Shown: one piece after another, positions 16,761 through 26,075 of the stretch
Position numbering within the stretch: the first letter of the stretch is position 1
Layout: every line of letters starts with the position of its first letter
Assembly (NCBI GenBank): GCA_046328225.1
Contig: JAXLWZ010000007.1
Location: 1-64,000 of the forward strand
Length of the DNA: 64,000 bases
Source of the DNA: Amarobacillus sp046328225
GTDB lineage: Bacteria; Chloroflexota; Dehalococcoidia; Tepidiformales; Tepidiformaceae
Direction: 5' to 3'
The notes under the pieces: generated by a model
The model's database searches: none
What the model was told of the DNA's origin: nothing
The model's input: the letters and a program-made list of their open reading frames with translations, nothing else
Translations under genes and position numbers: made by a program

Positions 16761-18053
16761 ATGACGGAGGCGGAGAGCGCGGTCGCGGCCCGGGCAGCGC
16801 GGCGCGGCGGCCTCTTCTACGGCTGGTGGATCGTCGCCGCCACGGCGAGCCTGCAAGGGCTGTATTCGGGCCTTTTCTGGCAGGCGTACGGGGCGTACGT
16901 GGTGCTCCTGCGCGACGAGTTCGGCTGGTCGAAGACGATGCTCTCGACGGCGTATTCGTTCGCGCAGGCGGAGAGCGGGACCATCGGGCCGGTCACCGGG
17001 GTGCTGCTTGACCGCTTCGGGCCGCGCGCGGTGATGCGAGCGGGGGTGGTGATCTCGGCGCTGGCGCTGATGGCGTTCAGCCAGGTGCACACGCCCTTCT
17101 TCTTCTTCGTGACCTTCATCCTCATCGCCATCGGCGCGGGCATGGCGGGGTTCCTTTCGGCGACGACGGCGATCGTGAACTGGTTCGAACGGAAGCGGTC
17201 GACGGCGATCGGGCTGGTGACGGCGGGGTTCGCGCTCGGCGGCATGGCCGTGCCGGGGACGGTGAAGCTGCTGGAGACGTTCGGCTGGCGGGCGACGGCG
17301 TTCGGGTCCGGGGTGGCGATCCTGGTGCTGGGGCTGCCGCTGGTGCAGGCGGTACGGCATCGCCCCGGTCCGTACGGCCAGCACCCGGATGGCATCGCGC
17401 CGGACGACCCGCGGCACGCGGCGCACGCGGCGGCGCGGGCGCGCGGCGGCCCCGACTTCACGCTCCGGCAGGCGCTGCACACGCCGTCGTTCTGGTTCAT
17501 CGCGCTCGGGCACGGGTCGGCGCTGGTGATCGTGTCGGCGGTGCAGGTGCACACGGTGGCGCACGTGAAGGAGAGCCTGGGCTATTCGCTCGCGGGCGCG
17601 TCGGGCGTGATCACGCTGATGACGATGCTGCAGTTCACGGGGACGCTGACGGGAGGCTGGCTCGGGGACCACATCAACAAGCGGCTGCTGGTGGTGGCCT
17701 GCATGGTGATGCACGCCTCGGGCATCCTGTTGCTGGCGCACGCGACGGGGTTCGCGATGGTGGCCGGGTTCTGCGTGCTGCACGGCCTCGCATGGGGCAT
17801 CCGCGGCCCGCAGATGACGGCCATCCGCGCGGACTACTTCGGCGCGGCGTCGTTCGGCAGCATCATGGGCATCTCGATGATCATCGTCATGGTCGGGAGC
17901 ATCAGCGGGCCAATCGTGGCGGGCGTGCTCTACGACACGACGGGGAGCTACATCCGGGGGTTCGACATCCTCGCGGTGGCGCTGGTGGGCTCGCTCTTCT
18001 TCGTGGCGGCGGCGAAACCGGCGGCCCCGGGCGAACGCGCGAGGGGTACGTAG
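16761..18053 (+). CDS. major facilitator superfamily transporter
   Basis: A 430-residue membrane protein with about twelve hydrophobic helices. GGLFYGWWIVAATASLQGLY at the N-terminus and the helix 2-3 loop LLDRFGPRAVM (the MFS A-type motif) identify the family. The central cytoplasmic loop runs from about residue 190 to 235 (QAVRHRPGPYGQHPDG). The N-terminal GWWIV..A and PYGQHPDG pattern resembles the oxalate/formate and monocarboxylate-type MFS group, so an organic-acid substrate is a guess. Start ATG 16761 places the first helix at residue 20. The next gene starts 25 bases downstream. Confidence 0.9.
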   Translation: MTEAESAVAARAARRGGLFYGWWIVAATASLQGLYSGLFWQAYGAYVVLLRDEFGWSKTMLSTAYSFAQAESGTIGPVTGVLLDRFGPRAVMRAGVVISALALMAFSQVHTPFFFFVTFILIAIGAGMAGFLSATTAIVNWFERKRSTAIGLVTAGFALGGMAVPGTVKLLETFGWRATAFGSGVAILVLGLPLVQAVRHRPGPYGQHPDGIAPDDPRHAAHAAARARGGPDFTLRQALHTPSFWFIALGHGSALVIVSAVQVHTVAHVKESLGYSLAGASGVITLMTMLQFTGTLTGGWLGDHINKRLLVVACMVMHASGILLLAHATGFAMVAGFCVLHGLAWGIRGPQMTAIRADYFGAASFGSIMGISMIIVMVGSISGPIVAGVLYDTTGSYIRGFDILAVALVGSLFFVAAAKPAAPGERARGT

Positions 18054-18078
18054 GCGGCGGCGCCGCTAGAGTCAGGAT

Positions 18079-18417
18079 GTGCCGCGTTCGCTTCCGGGAA
18101 GCCTGGTGCAGGCGGGAATCGCCATCGGGGCGCTCTGGGTAGTGCCGCCGCTGGGGCTGCTCGTGCTCTTCCTCTTCGGGCCTGCGGTCACGGCCTGGGT
18201 GACATCGCGGCCGGACCCGGACCGGGACACCTACCAGGCGCACGGCGTCGTGGCGGCGGTGACGCTCGCCCTGGCCTCGGCCGTGTGGGTGGCCGTGAAC
18301 CCTGATACGCACAACGTCTTCGCGATCATGGCGAGCTTCGCCGTGACCTTCCTCGTGGTCTCGGTCTCGACGGTGGCGGTGGTGTTGGTGGCGAGCGGTC
18401 GCTTCGCGAAGAGATAA
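18079..18417 (+). CDS. small membrane protein, unknown
   Basis: The 112-residue protein starts at GTG 18079 and has three to four hydrophobic segments (IAIGALWVVPPLGLLVLFLF, then VVAAVTLALASAVWVAV and SFAVTFLVVSVSTVAVVLV). No family is recognised. It is 25 bases downstream of the MFS gene on the same strand and may be cotranscribed. Its TAA stop is immediately followed by a purine tract and the palindrome array. Confidence 0.6.
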   Translation: MPRSLPGSLVQAGIAIGALWVVPPLGLLVLFLFGPAVTAWVTSRPDPDRDTYQAHGVVAAVTLALASAVWVAVNPDTHNVFAIMASFAVTFLVVSVSTVAVVLVASGRFAKR

Positions 18418-18949
18418 GAGAAAAGAGGAAAGAGAAACGAGCGGGGTTCGAGGCTCGAGGCTCGAGGTTCGAGCGGGCAACCCCACGGGTGACGTGTCAC
18501 CCGTGGGGTTGCCGCTGGGCGTCGGAGTTCCCAGTACCGTGTTCCCAGTTCCCGGGGATCGGCCCCGGGTGGCAGGCTCGAGGCCCGAGGCTCAAATGGG
18601 CAACCCCACGCGTGACGTGTCACCCGTGGGGTTGCCGCTGGGTATCGGAGTCCCCAGTAGTCAGTTCCCAGTTCCCAGGGGATCGGCCCCGTGGTGGGCG
18701 GGCTCGAGTCCCGGGGCTCAAACGGAAAACCCCACGGGTGACGTGTCACCCGTGGGGTTGCCGCTGGGTATCGGAGTTCCCAGTAGTCAGTTCCCAGTTC
18801 CCAGGGGATCGACCCCGGGTGGGCAGGCTCGAGGCCCGGGGCTCAAAACGAAAAACCCCACGGTCGACGTGTCAGCCGTGGGGTTGCCGCTGGGAACTGG
18901 GAACCGGGAACTGATTACTGTGGCGTGAGCTAACGCCGCCGCAGCGGCG
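18418..18949. repeat. array of four ~125-bp units with 34-bp palindromes
   Basis: After a purine tract (18418-18440) and a GGTTCGAGGCTCGAGG tract, a unit repeats four times at 123-126-base spacing. Each unit contains a near-perfect palindrome, with left arm CAACCCCACGGGTGAC, centre GT and the complementary right arm. Positions are 18478-18511, 18601-18634, 18727-18760 and 18853-18886. Each is followed by GCCGCTGGG, then TTCCCAG-type and CTCGAGGCCCGAGGCTC-type tracts. Copy 1 is perfect. Copy 2 has one arm mismatch, copy 3 a changed outer base, and copy 4 two changes in the inner arm. The array separates convergent genes. Short open frames across it carry the repeat and look non-coding. Confidence 0.9.
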
Positions 18950-18962
18950 TCAGCTCACGCCA
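18921..18962 (-). terminator. long hairpin overlapping stop of Fe-S oxidoreductase gene
   Basis: TGGCGTGAGCT-A-ACGCCGC pairs with GCGGCGT-C-AGCTCACGCCA around a four-base loop, 18 pairs with one mismatch. The leftward gene's stop codon (18950-18952) lies within the first arm as transcribed. No T tract follows, so it may end transcription or stabilise the mRNA. Confidence 0.5.
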
Positions 18963-21184
18963 CTTGGAAGCTCCGTGCCGCCGTCGCGGATGCTGATGGC
19001 GGCGGGCTTGACGCTGACTTCGAGGAGCTCGGCGATGTCGAAGGCGCGGATGGTGCGCTTCTCTTCGTCGGGCTGCACGCCGGGGATGCCGTCCTCGAAC
19101 ATCTGGATGCAGAAGGGGCAGGCGGTGGCGACGATGCTCGCGCCGGTGTTGGCCGCCTCGGCCGCGCGCAGGTGGTTGACGCGGGTGCCCTTCTCCTCCA
19201 TCCACATGTTGCCGCCGCCGGCGCCGCAGCAGAGGCCGTTGGCGCGGTTGCGGGGCATCTCGACCAGGTTCACGCCCGGGATCGCCTCGAGCATGTCGCG
19301 CGGAGCATCGTAGATGCCGTTGCCGCGGCCGATGTAGCAGGAGTCGTGGTAGGTCACCGTCGTGCCCTTGTCCATCGCCTTGGGCTTGAGCTTGCCGCGT
19401 TCGACGAGCTGGCGAAGGAACTCGGAGTGGTGGGTGACTTCGTATTCGCCGCCGAAGTCCGGGTATTCGTTGGCGAAGGTGTTGAAGCAGTGCGGGCAGG
19501 CCGTGATCACGCGGCGCACGCCGATTTCGTTCATCGATTCGGCGTTCGTCTGCGCGAGCGTGGCGTAGAGGAATTCGTTCCCGAGGCGGCGGGCCGGGTC
19601 GCCGTTGCAGGTCTCGCTCTGGCCGAGCACGCCGAAGCTGGTGCCGGATTCGACAAGCAGCCGGACGACGGACTTCGTGATCGGGACGTTGCGTTCGACG
19701 AGGGCGCCGGAGCAGCCGACCCAGTAGAGGTAGTCCTGGGAGCCATCGAAGATGGGCACGTCGACGCCCTCCGCCTGGAGCTGGTCGATCCAGGTCGTGC
19801 GGGTGAGCTGGGTGCCGCGCCAGGGGTGGCCGCGCTGTTCGATGTTCTGGAGGGCGGCCTGGGCCGTGGGCGGCACTTCGGCCTTCTCCATCACGAGGTA
19901 GCGGCGCATATCGACGATCGTGGGCACGTGCTCGATCATCACGGGGCAGGCCTGGACGCAGGCCATGCAGGTGCGGCAGGCCCAGAGGGACTCGGCCTTG
20001 ATGTAGTCGCCGACGAGTTCGCCCTTGAGGTGCTGGGCCGGGTCCTTGCCGGCGATGGCGAGCGGGCCGGCGTGGTTCATGTAGGTCTTGAGGTCCTGCA
20101 TGATCGTCATCGGCGAAAGGGGCTGGCCGGCGTTCCAGGCGGGGCAGGCATCGGTGCAGCGGCCGCAGCGGACGCAGGTATCGGCATCGAAGAGCTGCTT
20201 CCAGGTGAAGTCCTGGAGCTTGCTGGCGCCGAGGCTGCCGCCTTCTTCCATGAGCTTTTCGAAGTCGCCCATGGGGGCGAGGTAGGCGGGGCCGGCGCCG
20301 GGCCGCTTCAGGAAGCCGTTCACGGGCCCGAAGATGATGTGCCGGAACTTCGTCAGCGCCATGAGGGTGAGGAGGCCGAAGGCGAGGACGATGTGGGACC
20401 ACCAGAGCACGCGGTGGATATCGAGCGCGGTCTCGGGGCTCATGCCGGAGAAGATCTTCGCCACCAGGTAGCCGGCGGGCGACCAGCGCGCCCAGTCCTC
20501 GTGGCCGTTCACAAGCTCGTCGCCGCGCAGGCGGAAGCCTTCGACGATGAGGCCGGTGAAGAGGGTGATGCCGAGGACGCCGACGATGATGCCGTCCTCG
20601 GTGGAGCGGCGGTCCCAGGTGAGCTTGGGCGGCGGCGCGATGTAGCGGCGATGGACGGCCATGCCGATGCCGACGAGGCCAACGACGCCGAAGACATCGC
20701 CGACGAGGCTGTAGACGAGGTAGATGCCGCCCTTGAGGAAGGCGTGCTCGGCATCACTGCCGAAGATGAGGGGCAGGTAGTCATCGACGGCGAGGATGGC
20801 CGTGACGAGCGTGAGCATGAGGAACGACGAGTAGATGCAGCCGTGCATGATGCCGGCGTAGCGGTCGTTCTTCACGCGGGAGGTGCCGGCGCCCATGGTG
20901 AGGGCGTTGGTGAGGCGCGCGCCGACATCGTTGAAGACGCCCTGCGGCTTGCCCAGCCGCCAGATGCGGGCACGCTGGACGAGGGCGCCGAGGATGATCG
21001 CGACGGAGGCCGCGAAGATGAAGTACATGATGATCGGCGTGTGGATGTTGTAGAACACCTGGCGCTGCGCCGATCCCGTGCGGGCGGTTTCGATGGCGGC
21101 GATGCCGCCGATGACCGCGAGCGGGATGACGAGGCCACCCAGGCTCACGTTGAAGCGGCCGCTCTTCGCGGGCCGGCTAGCCAC
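18950..21184 (-). CDS. membrane Fe-S oxidoreductase, ETF:menaquinone oxidoreductase-like
   Basis: The 744-residue fused protein starts at GTG. Residues 1-290 have about six membrane helices with His residues typical of a NarI-like heme b gamma subunit (IHRVLWWSHIVLAFG). Two [4Fe-4S] motifs follow (CVRCGRCTDACP and CRTCMACVQACP). Then come two CCG cysteine-rich domains (for example CYIGRGNGIYDAPR, GLCCGAGGGNMWMEE and TACPFCIQMFE), as in heterodisulfide reductase HdrB/HdrD. Proteins of this layout (DUF224/EMO) are proposed to pass electrons from electron-transfer flavoprotein to menaquinone during beta-oxidation. ETF genes are not in the window, but an enoyl-CoA hydratase lies nearby. I am sure of the architecture, less of the partner. 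Confidence 0.9.
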   Translation of the reverse strand: MASRPAKSGRFNVSLGGLVIPLAVIGGIAAIETARTGSAQRQVFYNIHTPIIMYFIFAASVAIILGALVQRARIWRLGKPQGVFNDVGARLTNALTMGAGTSRVKNDRYAGIMHGCIYSSFLMLTLVTAILAVDDYLPLIFGSDAEHAFLKGGIYLVYSLVGDVFGVVGLVGIGMAVHRRYIAPPPKLTWDRRSTEDGIIVGVLGITLFTGLIVEGFRLRGDELVNGHEDWARWSPAGYLVAKIFSGMSPETALDIHRVLWWSHIVLAFGLLTLMALTKFRHIIFGPVNGFLKRPGAGPAYLAPMGDFEKLMEEGGSLGASKLQDFTWKQLFDADTCVRCGRCTDACPAWNAGQPLSPMTIMQDLKTYMNHAGPLAIAGKDPAQHLKGELVGDYIKAESLWACRTCMACVQACPVMIEHVPTIVDMRRYLVMEKAEVPPTAQAALQNIEQRGHPWRGTQLTRTTWIDQLQAEGVDVPIFDGSQDYLYWVGCSGALVERNVPITKSVVRLLVESGTSFGVLGQSETCNGDPARRLGNEFLYATLAQTNAESMNEIGVRRVITACPHCFNTFANEYPDFGGEYEVTHHSEFLRQLVERGKLKPKAMDKGTTVTYHDSCYIGRGNGIYDAPRDMLEAIPGVNLVEMPRNRANGLCCGAGGGNMWMEEKGTRVNHLRAAEAANTGASIVATACPFCIQMFEDGIPGVQPDEEKRTIRAFDIAELLEVSVKPAAISIRDGGTELPSGVS

Positions 21185-21333
21185 GGAACTGTCCCCGAAG
21201 GTGGTTAGTCATCCTCTACGTCCCCTGTTACACACCGAGTGGGCTCGCCCCGGACAGGGCGGGGCCAAAGTGAGCGGATCCTACCCGATGCCCGGCCGAC
21301 GCGCGAACCGGCGGGCGCGAAGGCGATGCCCGT

Positions 21334-22710
21334 TCAGCCCGGCGTCAGCCCGAGGGCGGCGATGATCGGCGGAAACGCTTCGATGGGCAGGGACTGGGAG
21401 ATGAGGATATCCAGGTAGGCCAGGTTGAAGGCGGAGCTTTCGGGCAGCCCCAGGGGCGCGGCCAGGTTGCGCACGTAGGCCTGCGCGAGCGCTTCATCGG
21501 GGGTGCGGTCGCCGGTCGTGCTTTCGTATTTCGCGACCACGACGTCGGCGAAGGAGGGCGCGGCGGCGTTGCTACCGGGCAGAGCGCGGGTCACGCCGGG
21601 GCTCTTGAGCAGGCCCGGGCCCTCGGGGTAGCGGCGGCCGCTGTTCAGCATCGCGACGGCGAGGAGGTTGTATTCGCGGCCGAGGGTGGTCGTGCCCTGG
21701 CCCAGCTCGGGCATGGCGGCGAGCAGGTAGAGGTAGAGGAGGGTGTCGAAACCGGTCGCGGCGACCTCCTCGAAGCGGCCGTCGAAGCGGTCGCAATGGA
21801 TGGCTTCGTGGGCGAGGACGGGCATGAGGTATTCGATGCGCTCGCCCTCGAGGTCGGCCCGGAGGCGGACGATGCGGGCGCCGTCGCTGGCGAAGGTGAC
21901 GCGGGCGGCGAGGCCGGGCGCTTCCGGGATCTCGGCGAAGACGATGCGGCTGGCGGGCTTGCCCGTGCAGTTCCCGGTCCCCACGAGGGCATCGATGGCG
22001 GGCTCGGCGAAGGTGCCCGTGAGGGCGGCGAGGGCGGCGCGGGCCTTGGGCGCCGGCACCGTCGCGGGGAGGTTTTCGTAGCGGGCGACGGCGCGGGCGA
22101 CGAGGTCGGCGGAGGCGCCGCGCTGCTTGAGGTGCGCCTCCAGGGCGGCGCGCATGGCCGCGGCGTCGCGGTCGGCGTCACGGAGGGGGGCGGTGGTCAC
22201 CTGGGCGGCGAAGGCGGGGTTCGTGGGCGCGAGGGCGACCGAGGCGAAGACGGTCGCGACGCCGTCGAGCTCGCTCGCCACGGGAGCGGTGATGCGCCCC
22301 TCGGCCTTCGCCTGGAAGGCGCGCTTTTCGAGCCGCAGCTCAGTGCCATCGGGGACCAGGGCATCGACGTTGAGGGTGACGAGGCGGCTGTTCTCCTTCG
22401 CCTGCTCCGCCTTGCGCACGAGCACGCGCTTCGTCTGCCCGCCGCCGAGGTCGATGGCGAGTTCAAAGAAGGAGGCGAGGGGCACTTTCGCCTCGGCGAA
22501 GGCGGCGGTGCGGTCGAAGCGCACGGTGATGGTGGTGGAAAGGGTGGCGGCGCCGTCGCTGGTGATGTCGCGTTCGGCCTTCGCCTCGGCGATGCCGGGG
22601 AGGGGGCCTTCGGGTTTGCTGCCGCCGCCGCAGGCCAGGGCGGCGAAGGCGGCGAGGGCGGCGAGCAGGGGCACGGCGAGCGCCCGCCAACGGCGGCGAG
22701 GCGCGGCCAT
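21334..22710 (-). CDS. lipoprotein with HExxH motif, unknown
   Basis: The 458-residue protein begins at ATG 22710 with a lipoprotein signal (LAVPLLAALAAFAALACGG, Cys27). The mature chain has a beta-rich first half. In the second half, VLAHEAIHCDRFD carries HExxH (His301, Glu302, His305) with an adjacent Cys. This is the zinc-binding core of gluzincin/zincin peptidases, but a distal third ligand is not obvious, so peptidase activity is only suggested. The C-terminal half is helical and ends near IIAALGLTPG. It is transcribed in the same direction as the enoyl-CoA hydratase upstream, with a hairpin between them. Confidence 0.7.
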   Translation of the reverse strand: MAAPRRRWRALAVPLLAALAAFAALACGGGSKPEGPLPGIAEAKAERDITSDGAATLSTTITVRFDRTAAFAEAKVPLASFFELAIDLGGGQTKRVLVRKAEQAKENSRLVTLNVDALVPDGTELRLEKRAFQAKAEGRITAPVASELDGVATVFASVALAPTNPAFAAQVTTAPLRDADRDAAAMRAALEAHLKQRGASADLVARAVARYENLPATVPAPKARAALAALTGTFAEPAIDALVGTGNCTGKPASRIVFAEIPEAPGLAARVTFASDGARIVRLRADLEGERIEYLMPVLAHEAIHCDRFDGRFEEVAATGFDTLLYLYLLAAMPELGQGTTTLGREYNLLAVAMLNSGRRYPEGPGLLKSPGVTRALPGSNAAAPSFADVVVAKYESTTGDRTPDEALAQAYVRNLAAPLGLPESSAFNLAYLDILISQSLPIEAFPPIIAALGLTPG

Positions 22711-22722
22711 CGCGCGGGCCGT

Positions 22723-22745
22723 GCCCGTCCCGCGGCGGGACGGGC
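22723..22745 (-). terminator. 11-bp perfect inverted repeat between ECH and lipoprotein genes
   Basis: GCCCGTCCCGC is followed by one base and its exact complement GCGGGACGGGC. It lies between the hydratase stop (22758) and the lipoprotein start (22710), and has no T tract. It could be a weak terminator or occlude the downstream start. Confidence 0.35.
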
Positions 22746-22757
22746 CGCCCGCGCCGG

Positions 22758-23564
22758 TCACCGCCCGTGGTACTCGGGCTTGCGCTTCTCGGCGAAGGCT
22801 TTCGGGCCTTCCTTGGCGTCGTCGGTGGTCATGAGGCGCGAAAGGAGCACGTCCTCGTAGGCGAGGCCATGGTCGAGGGGCATGTCCTGGCCGCGGAGGA
22901 TCGCCTCCTTGGCCGTCTTCACCGCGAGCGGGCCGCGTTCGCAGATGAGGTTCGCGATCTGCAGGGCGCGGTCCATGAGCTCCTCGCGGGGGACGATGTG
23001 GGAGATGAGGCCGAGGCGGAAGGCGGTCTCGGCGTCCATCTGTTCGCCCGTGAGGATGAGGTAGTTCGCCCAGGCCTGGGGGATGGCGCGGGGCAGCCGC
23101 TGCGTGCCGCCGGCGCCGGGCATGATCGCCCAGCGCACCTCGGGCAGGCCGAAGCGGGCCTCGGGCACGGCGATGCGGATATCGCAGGCGAGGGCGAGCT
23201 CGAGGCCACCGGCCAGGCAATAGCCGTTGATCGCGGCGATGATCGGCTTGTAGATGGGCATGCGCTTGGGTAGCCGCCGAAGCCGGGCGGCGACGCCGAG
23301 AACTGGGCGCCGTCGAGGCCACAGCCGAGGTCCGCGCCGCGGAGAACATCGCCGACGCCAGGCGGATAGCTGGCGATGCGCCGACCATGTCGGCGAAGCG
23401 GTCAGGCGTTGCCGCCGTAGTCCTCGCTCGAGGTCGGTTGCCGATGTCGACCAGGCGTTCTTCGCGGGTGCCGATGGCGGAGCATCCGCGACCCGCCCTG
23501 CTTCTCCGGCACAGGTCGTTCCAGGGTCCGCATCCACCTGCAACCGATGGTGGAGCCAGAGCAT
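22758..23564 (-). pseudogene. enoyl-CoA hydratase/isomerase, N-terminal part frame-disrupted
   Basis: The C-terminal two thirds are intact from about 23264 down: PIYKPIIAAINGYCLAGGLE (oxyanion-hole region), then FGLPEVRWAIMPGAGGTQRL (glutamate segment), and the end KAFAEKRKPEYHGR. Upstream, remnants of the family's N-terminal part (a GADL-like region, LDGAQFSASPPGFGG) lie in other frames between 23265 and about 23500. This gene marks the left edge of the indel-rich block. The family hydrates or isomerises enoyl-CoAs in beta-oxidation. The true start cannot be fixed here. Confidence 0.75.
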
Positions 23565-23572
23565 ACGCCCGC

Positions 23573-24083
23573 GATGAACTGGCGCGACCTTGCAGGCCAG
23601 TTCGCCCGATCAGCGGAAGCGGACGATGGAGCTGGCGGAACAGGCCTGCACGCTGGTGCTGCGCGCGCCGGGGCTGATGCAATGCGCGCCGTTCTGCTCG
23701 CCGGCGCGGGGCGTTCATGACGCCCGTGGCGGTGGTGCCGGGGTCGTTCTCGGACGGCTACTTCTGGAGCGGCGGCCCTACACGTTGTACTGCTGCGGCC
23801 TGGAGGCGCCGATCGCGCATCGCTTCCTTGACGCGGCCACGGAGGCGGTCGCGCCCGGCACGGTGGAGTACCGCGGATCTCGTGCTCGACGGTGGTGTTG
23901 CCTTCGGCGAGATCATCGAGGAGACCGCCGCGACGAGCTGAGCTGCTCGTGGTGACGGCGCCATCGGCCCGGCGGACGGCGCGGGCGATCACGGCGGCGA
24001 AAGAAGGACCGGGCTGCCAATGGCACATCATCGACGAGGCGGCGCGGATCGAGCGGCGGCCGGTGCCGGCCTGCGGTTCATAA
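23573..24083 (+). pseudogene. unrecognised plus-strand gene in indel-rich block
   Basis: Coding-like codons with GC-rich third positions run rightward but change frame. PVAVVPGSFSDGYFWSGGP begins at 23717, and a second frame then gives APIAHRFLDAATEAVAPGTV. From about 23925 a third frame reads ELLVVTAPSARRTARAITAA and CQWHIIDEAARIER to a TAA at 24083. An upstream candidate start is ATG 23574 (MNWRDLAGQFAR). I recognise no family. The frame changes match those of its neighbours and probably reflect sequence errors. Confidence 0.35.
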
Positions 24084-24239
24084 ACCTGGCCGAACGGCGG
24101 AGCGAGCCGGGCTGGAACGGGAACTGCTCGACGCGGACGGCGCCGCCGCGAAGGCCCGCCTGCGTCGCCGAGGCTCTGGCTACGAGCGCGGCGAGCGTAC
24201 TCACCCTGCCCTTCAATCCGCCGATCACGACTATCCTGG

Positions 24240-25990
24240 CCGCCGCATGCTCCTGCCCAGACGGCGATGGGGTCGGCGACGGTGGTGGAAGCGCTGCTCG
24301 AGCGACGCGACTGGGGATGCCGGGGAACTGGCTGCGCCAGCGGCGTTCGACCTCGGAGGGGGCATCGGGGTCGAAGGCGACGTGCACGGCGGTGACGTCG
24401 CGGTAGACGCAGGCGCGGAGAGCCATGACGGTGGCCAGTACCATCTCCTCGACGGCACGGCGTGCTCGGGGCATCGCCGTGGGGGCGGATATCGAGCACG
24501 ATGCCGGCGACGTGGAGGCGGCGCAGGCGGTGAGGAAGCGCTGATGCCCAGAGGGCGATCGTGCGAGGATGGGGAGGACATCGACGACCATCCACGCCAT
24601 CCATGGAACTTCGTCGAGGACGATGATCATGACGACGAAGGTGCGGCGCAGCCGATGGCGCTGGATGATCGGTAGCGCTGCCAGCCTTCGTCCTTGTGTG
24701 ATCCAGCGCTGCACCATGCCAACGACATGGGTGAAGGAGGAAGATCGCCGAGGCGTAGAGCGGGATGAGGCGTGGTGCTGGCCCCGAAGGCGACGAGGAG
24801 GAGGACGGGAGAACCCCGTGAGGGCGAGGATGCCGTAGCTGAAGACGAGCCGAAGCCGGGTTGCCGCGCTGGTGGAAGACGCGGGGCATGTAGCCATCGC
24901 GCGTTGAGGATGGCGCCGAGCATGGGGAAGCGTTGCAGGCGGGTGTTCGCTGGCGAGGAAGAGGATGCTGGCCGAAGAACTGGAGCGTGTAGTAGAAGAA
25001 GCGCGGCCGAAGACGTCGCCGATCTGCGACATCAAATTGCCTCTTTTGTCGCCGTGGACAGATGAGTGGCCGAAATGGTGGCGAGGAGGGTACCGAGGAA
25101 GAGGGCGCCGAGGTGATGAGGGCCATGGCCACCATCGTGGTGCCGGCGGGGCAGCGATTCGCGTTTGAAGGCGGAGACGCCGTTCGAGATCGCCTCCACG
25201 CCGGTGAGCGCCGTGCAGCCCTGGGCGAAGGCGCGGAGGATGAGGAACTGTGTCAGGCTCGCCTCGACGTGGACGTCGAGCGACTGGGCCCGGTGGCGAA
25301 GATGTTCGGGTCGTCGCCGAGGAGGACCCGCCGCCGGCGATGAGGGTGCCGCTGAGGATGAAGATGAAGCCGTAGGTCGATCGAGAAGGCCGTGCCCGGA
25401 TTCGCGGATGCCGCGCAGGTTGCCCAGGGCGATGATCAGGACGAGGCCGGCGCGGCGAGCGGCACGGCCGTGGTGACACTCGAAGGCGGAGACGATCGCC
25501 TCCACGCAGGCGGCGATGGAGACGGCGACGGTGGCGACGTAGTCGATGAGGAGGGCGCTCGCGGCGAGGAGGCCAAGGCCAGTGCCCGAAGTTCTCGTGG
25601 GCGATGCGCAGGGCGCGCCGCTGGCCGGGTAGGCGCGAATGACCTGGCCGGTAGGAGACGACGACGATGCCGAGGAGGAGCACGATCGCGGCCGAGATGG
25701 GGAGGCGAGGCAGTCATCGAGCCGGAGCCGGCGAGCACGAGGATGAGGAGGATCTCCTGCGTGGCGTAGGCCGTGGAGGAGAGGGCATCGAGGAGATGGC
25801 GAGCGCGACCTCGCCGAGGACGCCCTCGGCAGGCGGGCGTTGGACATGCTCGTGCCGAGGAGGCACGCGGATGGCTGCATTGCCGAAGACTGGTGGTGCT
25901 CGAGGTGGTGGCCTCGAGGCGGCCGCTTTCGCTGCCGGGACGAGGCCGGCGTGCGGGAGTTCGACGCGGATGCGGCTGACGCGCCCGCGC
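24240..25990 (-). pseudogene. APC superfamily amino acid permease, many frame breaks
   Basis: Leftward fragments in all three frames line up as one permease. DALSSTAYATQEILLILVLA (about 25730-25790) is the N-terminal helix 1 signature. It is followed by LLIDYVATVAVSIAA, LGNLRGIRES, the segment TQFLILRAFAQGCTALTGVE (25180-25260), FSYGILALTGFS (near 24820) and GMVQRWITQ. A C-terminal cytoplasmic part follows (VYRDVTAVHVAFDPDAP, 24360-24420). This matches the approximately 600-residue APC permeases with a soluble C-terminal domain. Boundaries are approximate because the breaks occur every hundred bases or so. Likely intact in the organism. Confidence 0.65.
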
Positions 25991-26075
25991 GAGTCCATCA
26001 CCGGCCCACTGCCACCTTGCCCATCGGTCGCCATCGAGGCACAGCCCTCCGCGGTAGTGGCAAACCGTACACCAA

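Noticed and set aside
14171..16762. Very long minus-strand open frame (over 860 codons) opposite the lipoprotein and surface-protein genes
   Set aside because: Arg/Pro/Ala-dominated translation without domains; it is the antisense shadow of high-GC coding DNA.
18489..18928. Overlapping short open frames with repeated GLPLGIGVPSSQFPVP-like peptides
   Set aside because: They translate the palindrome array itself in two frames at once; more simply a DNA repeat.
18418..18949. CRISPR array
   Set aside because: Only four units, ~125-base period, palindromic 34-mers and the intervening sequence is also repeated; no cas genes.
19172..21208. Long plus-strand open frame opposite the Fe-S oxidoreductase
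   Set aside because: Ala/Glu/Asp/Gly-rich translation with no motifs; antisense shadow.
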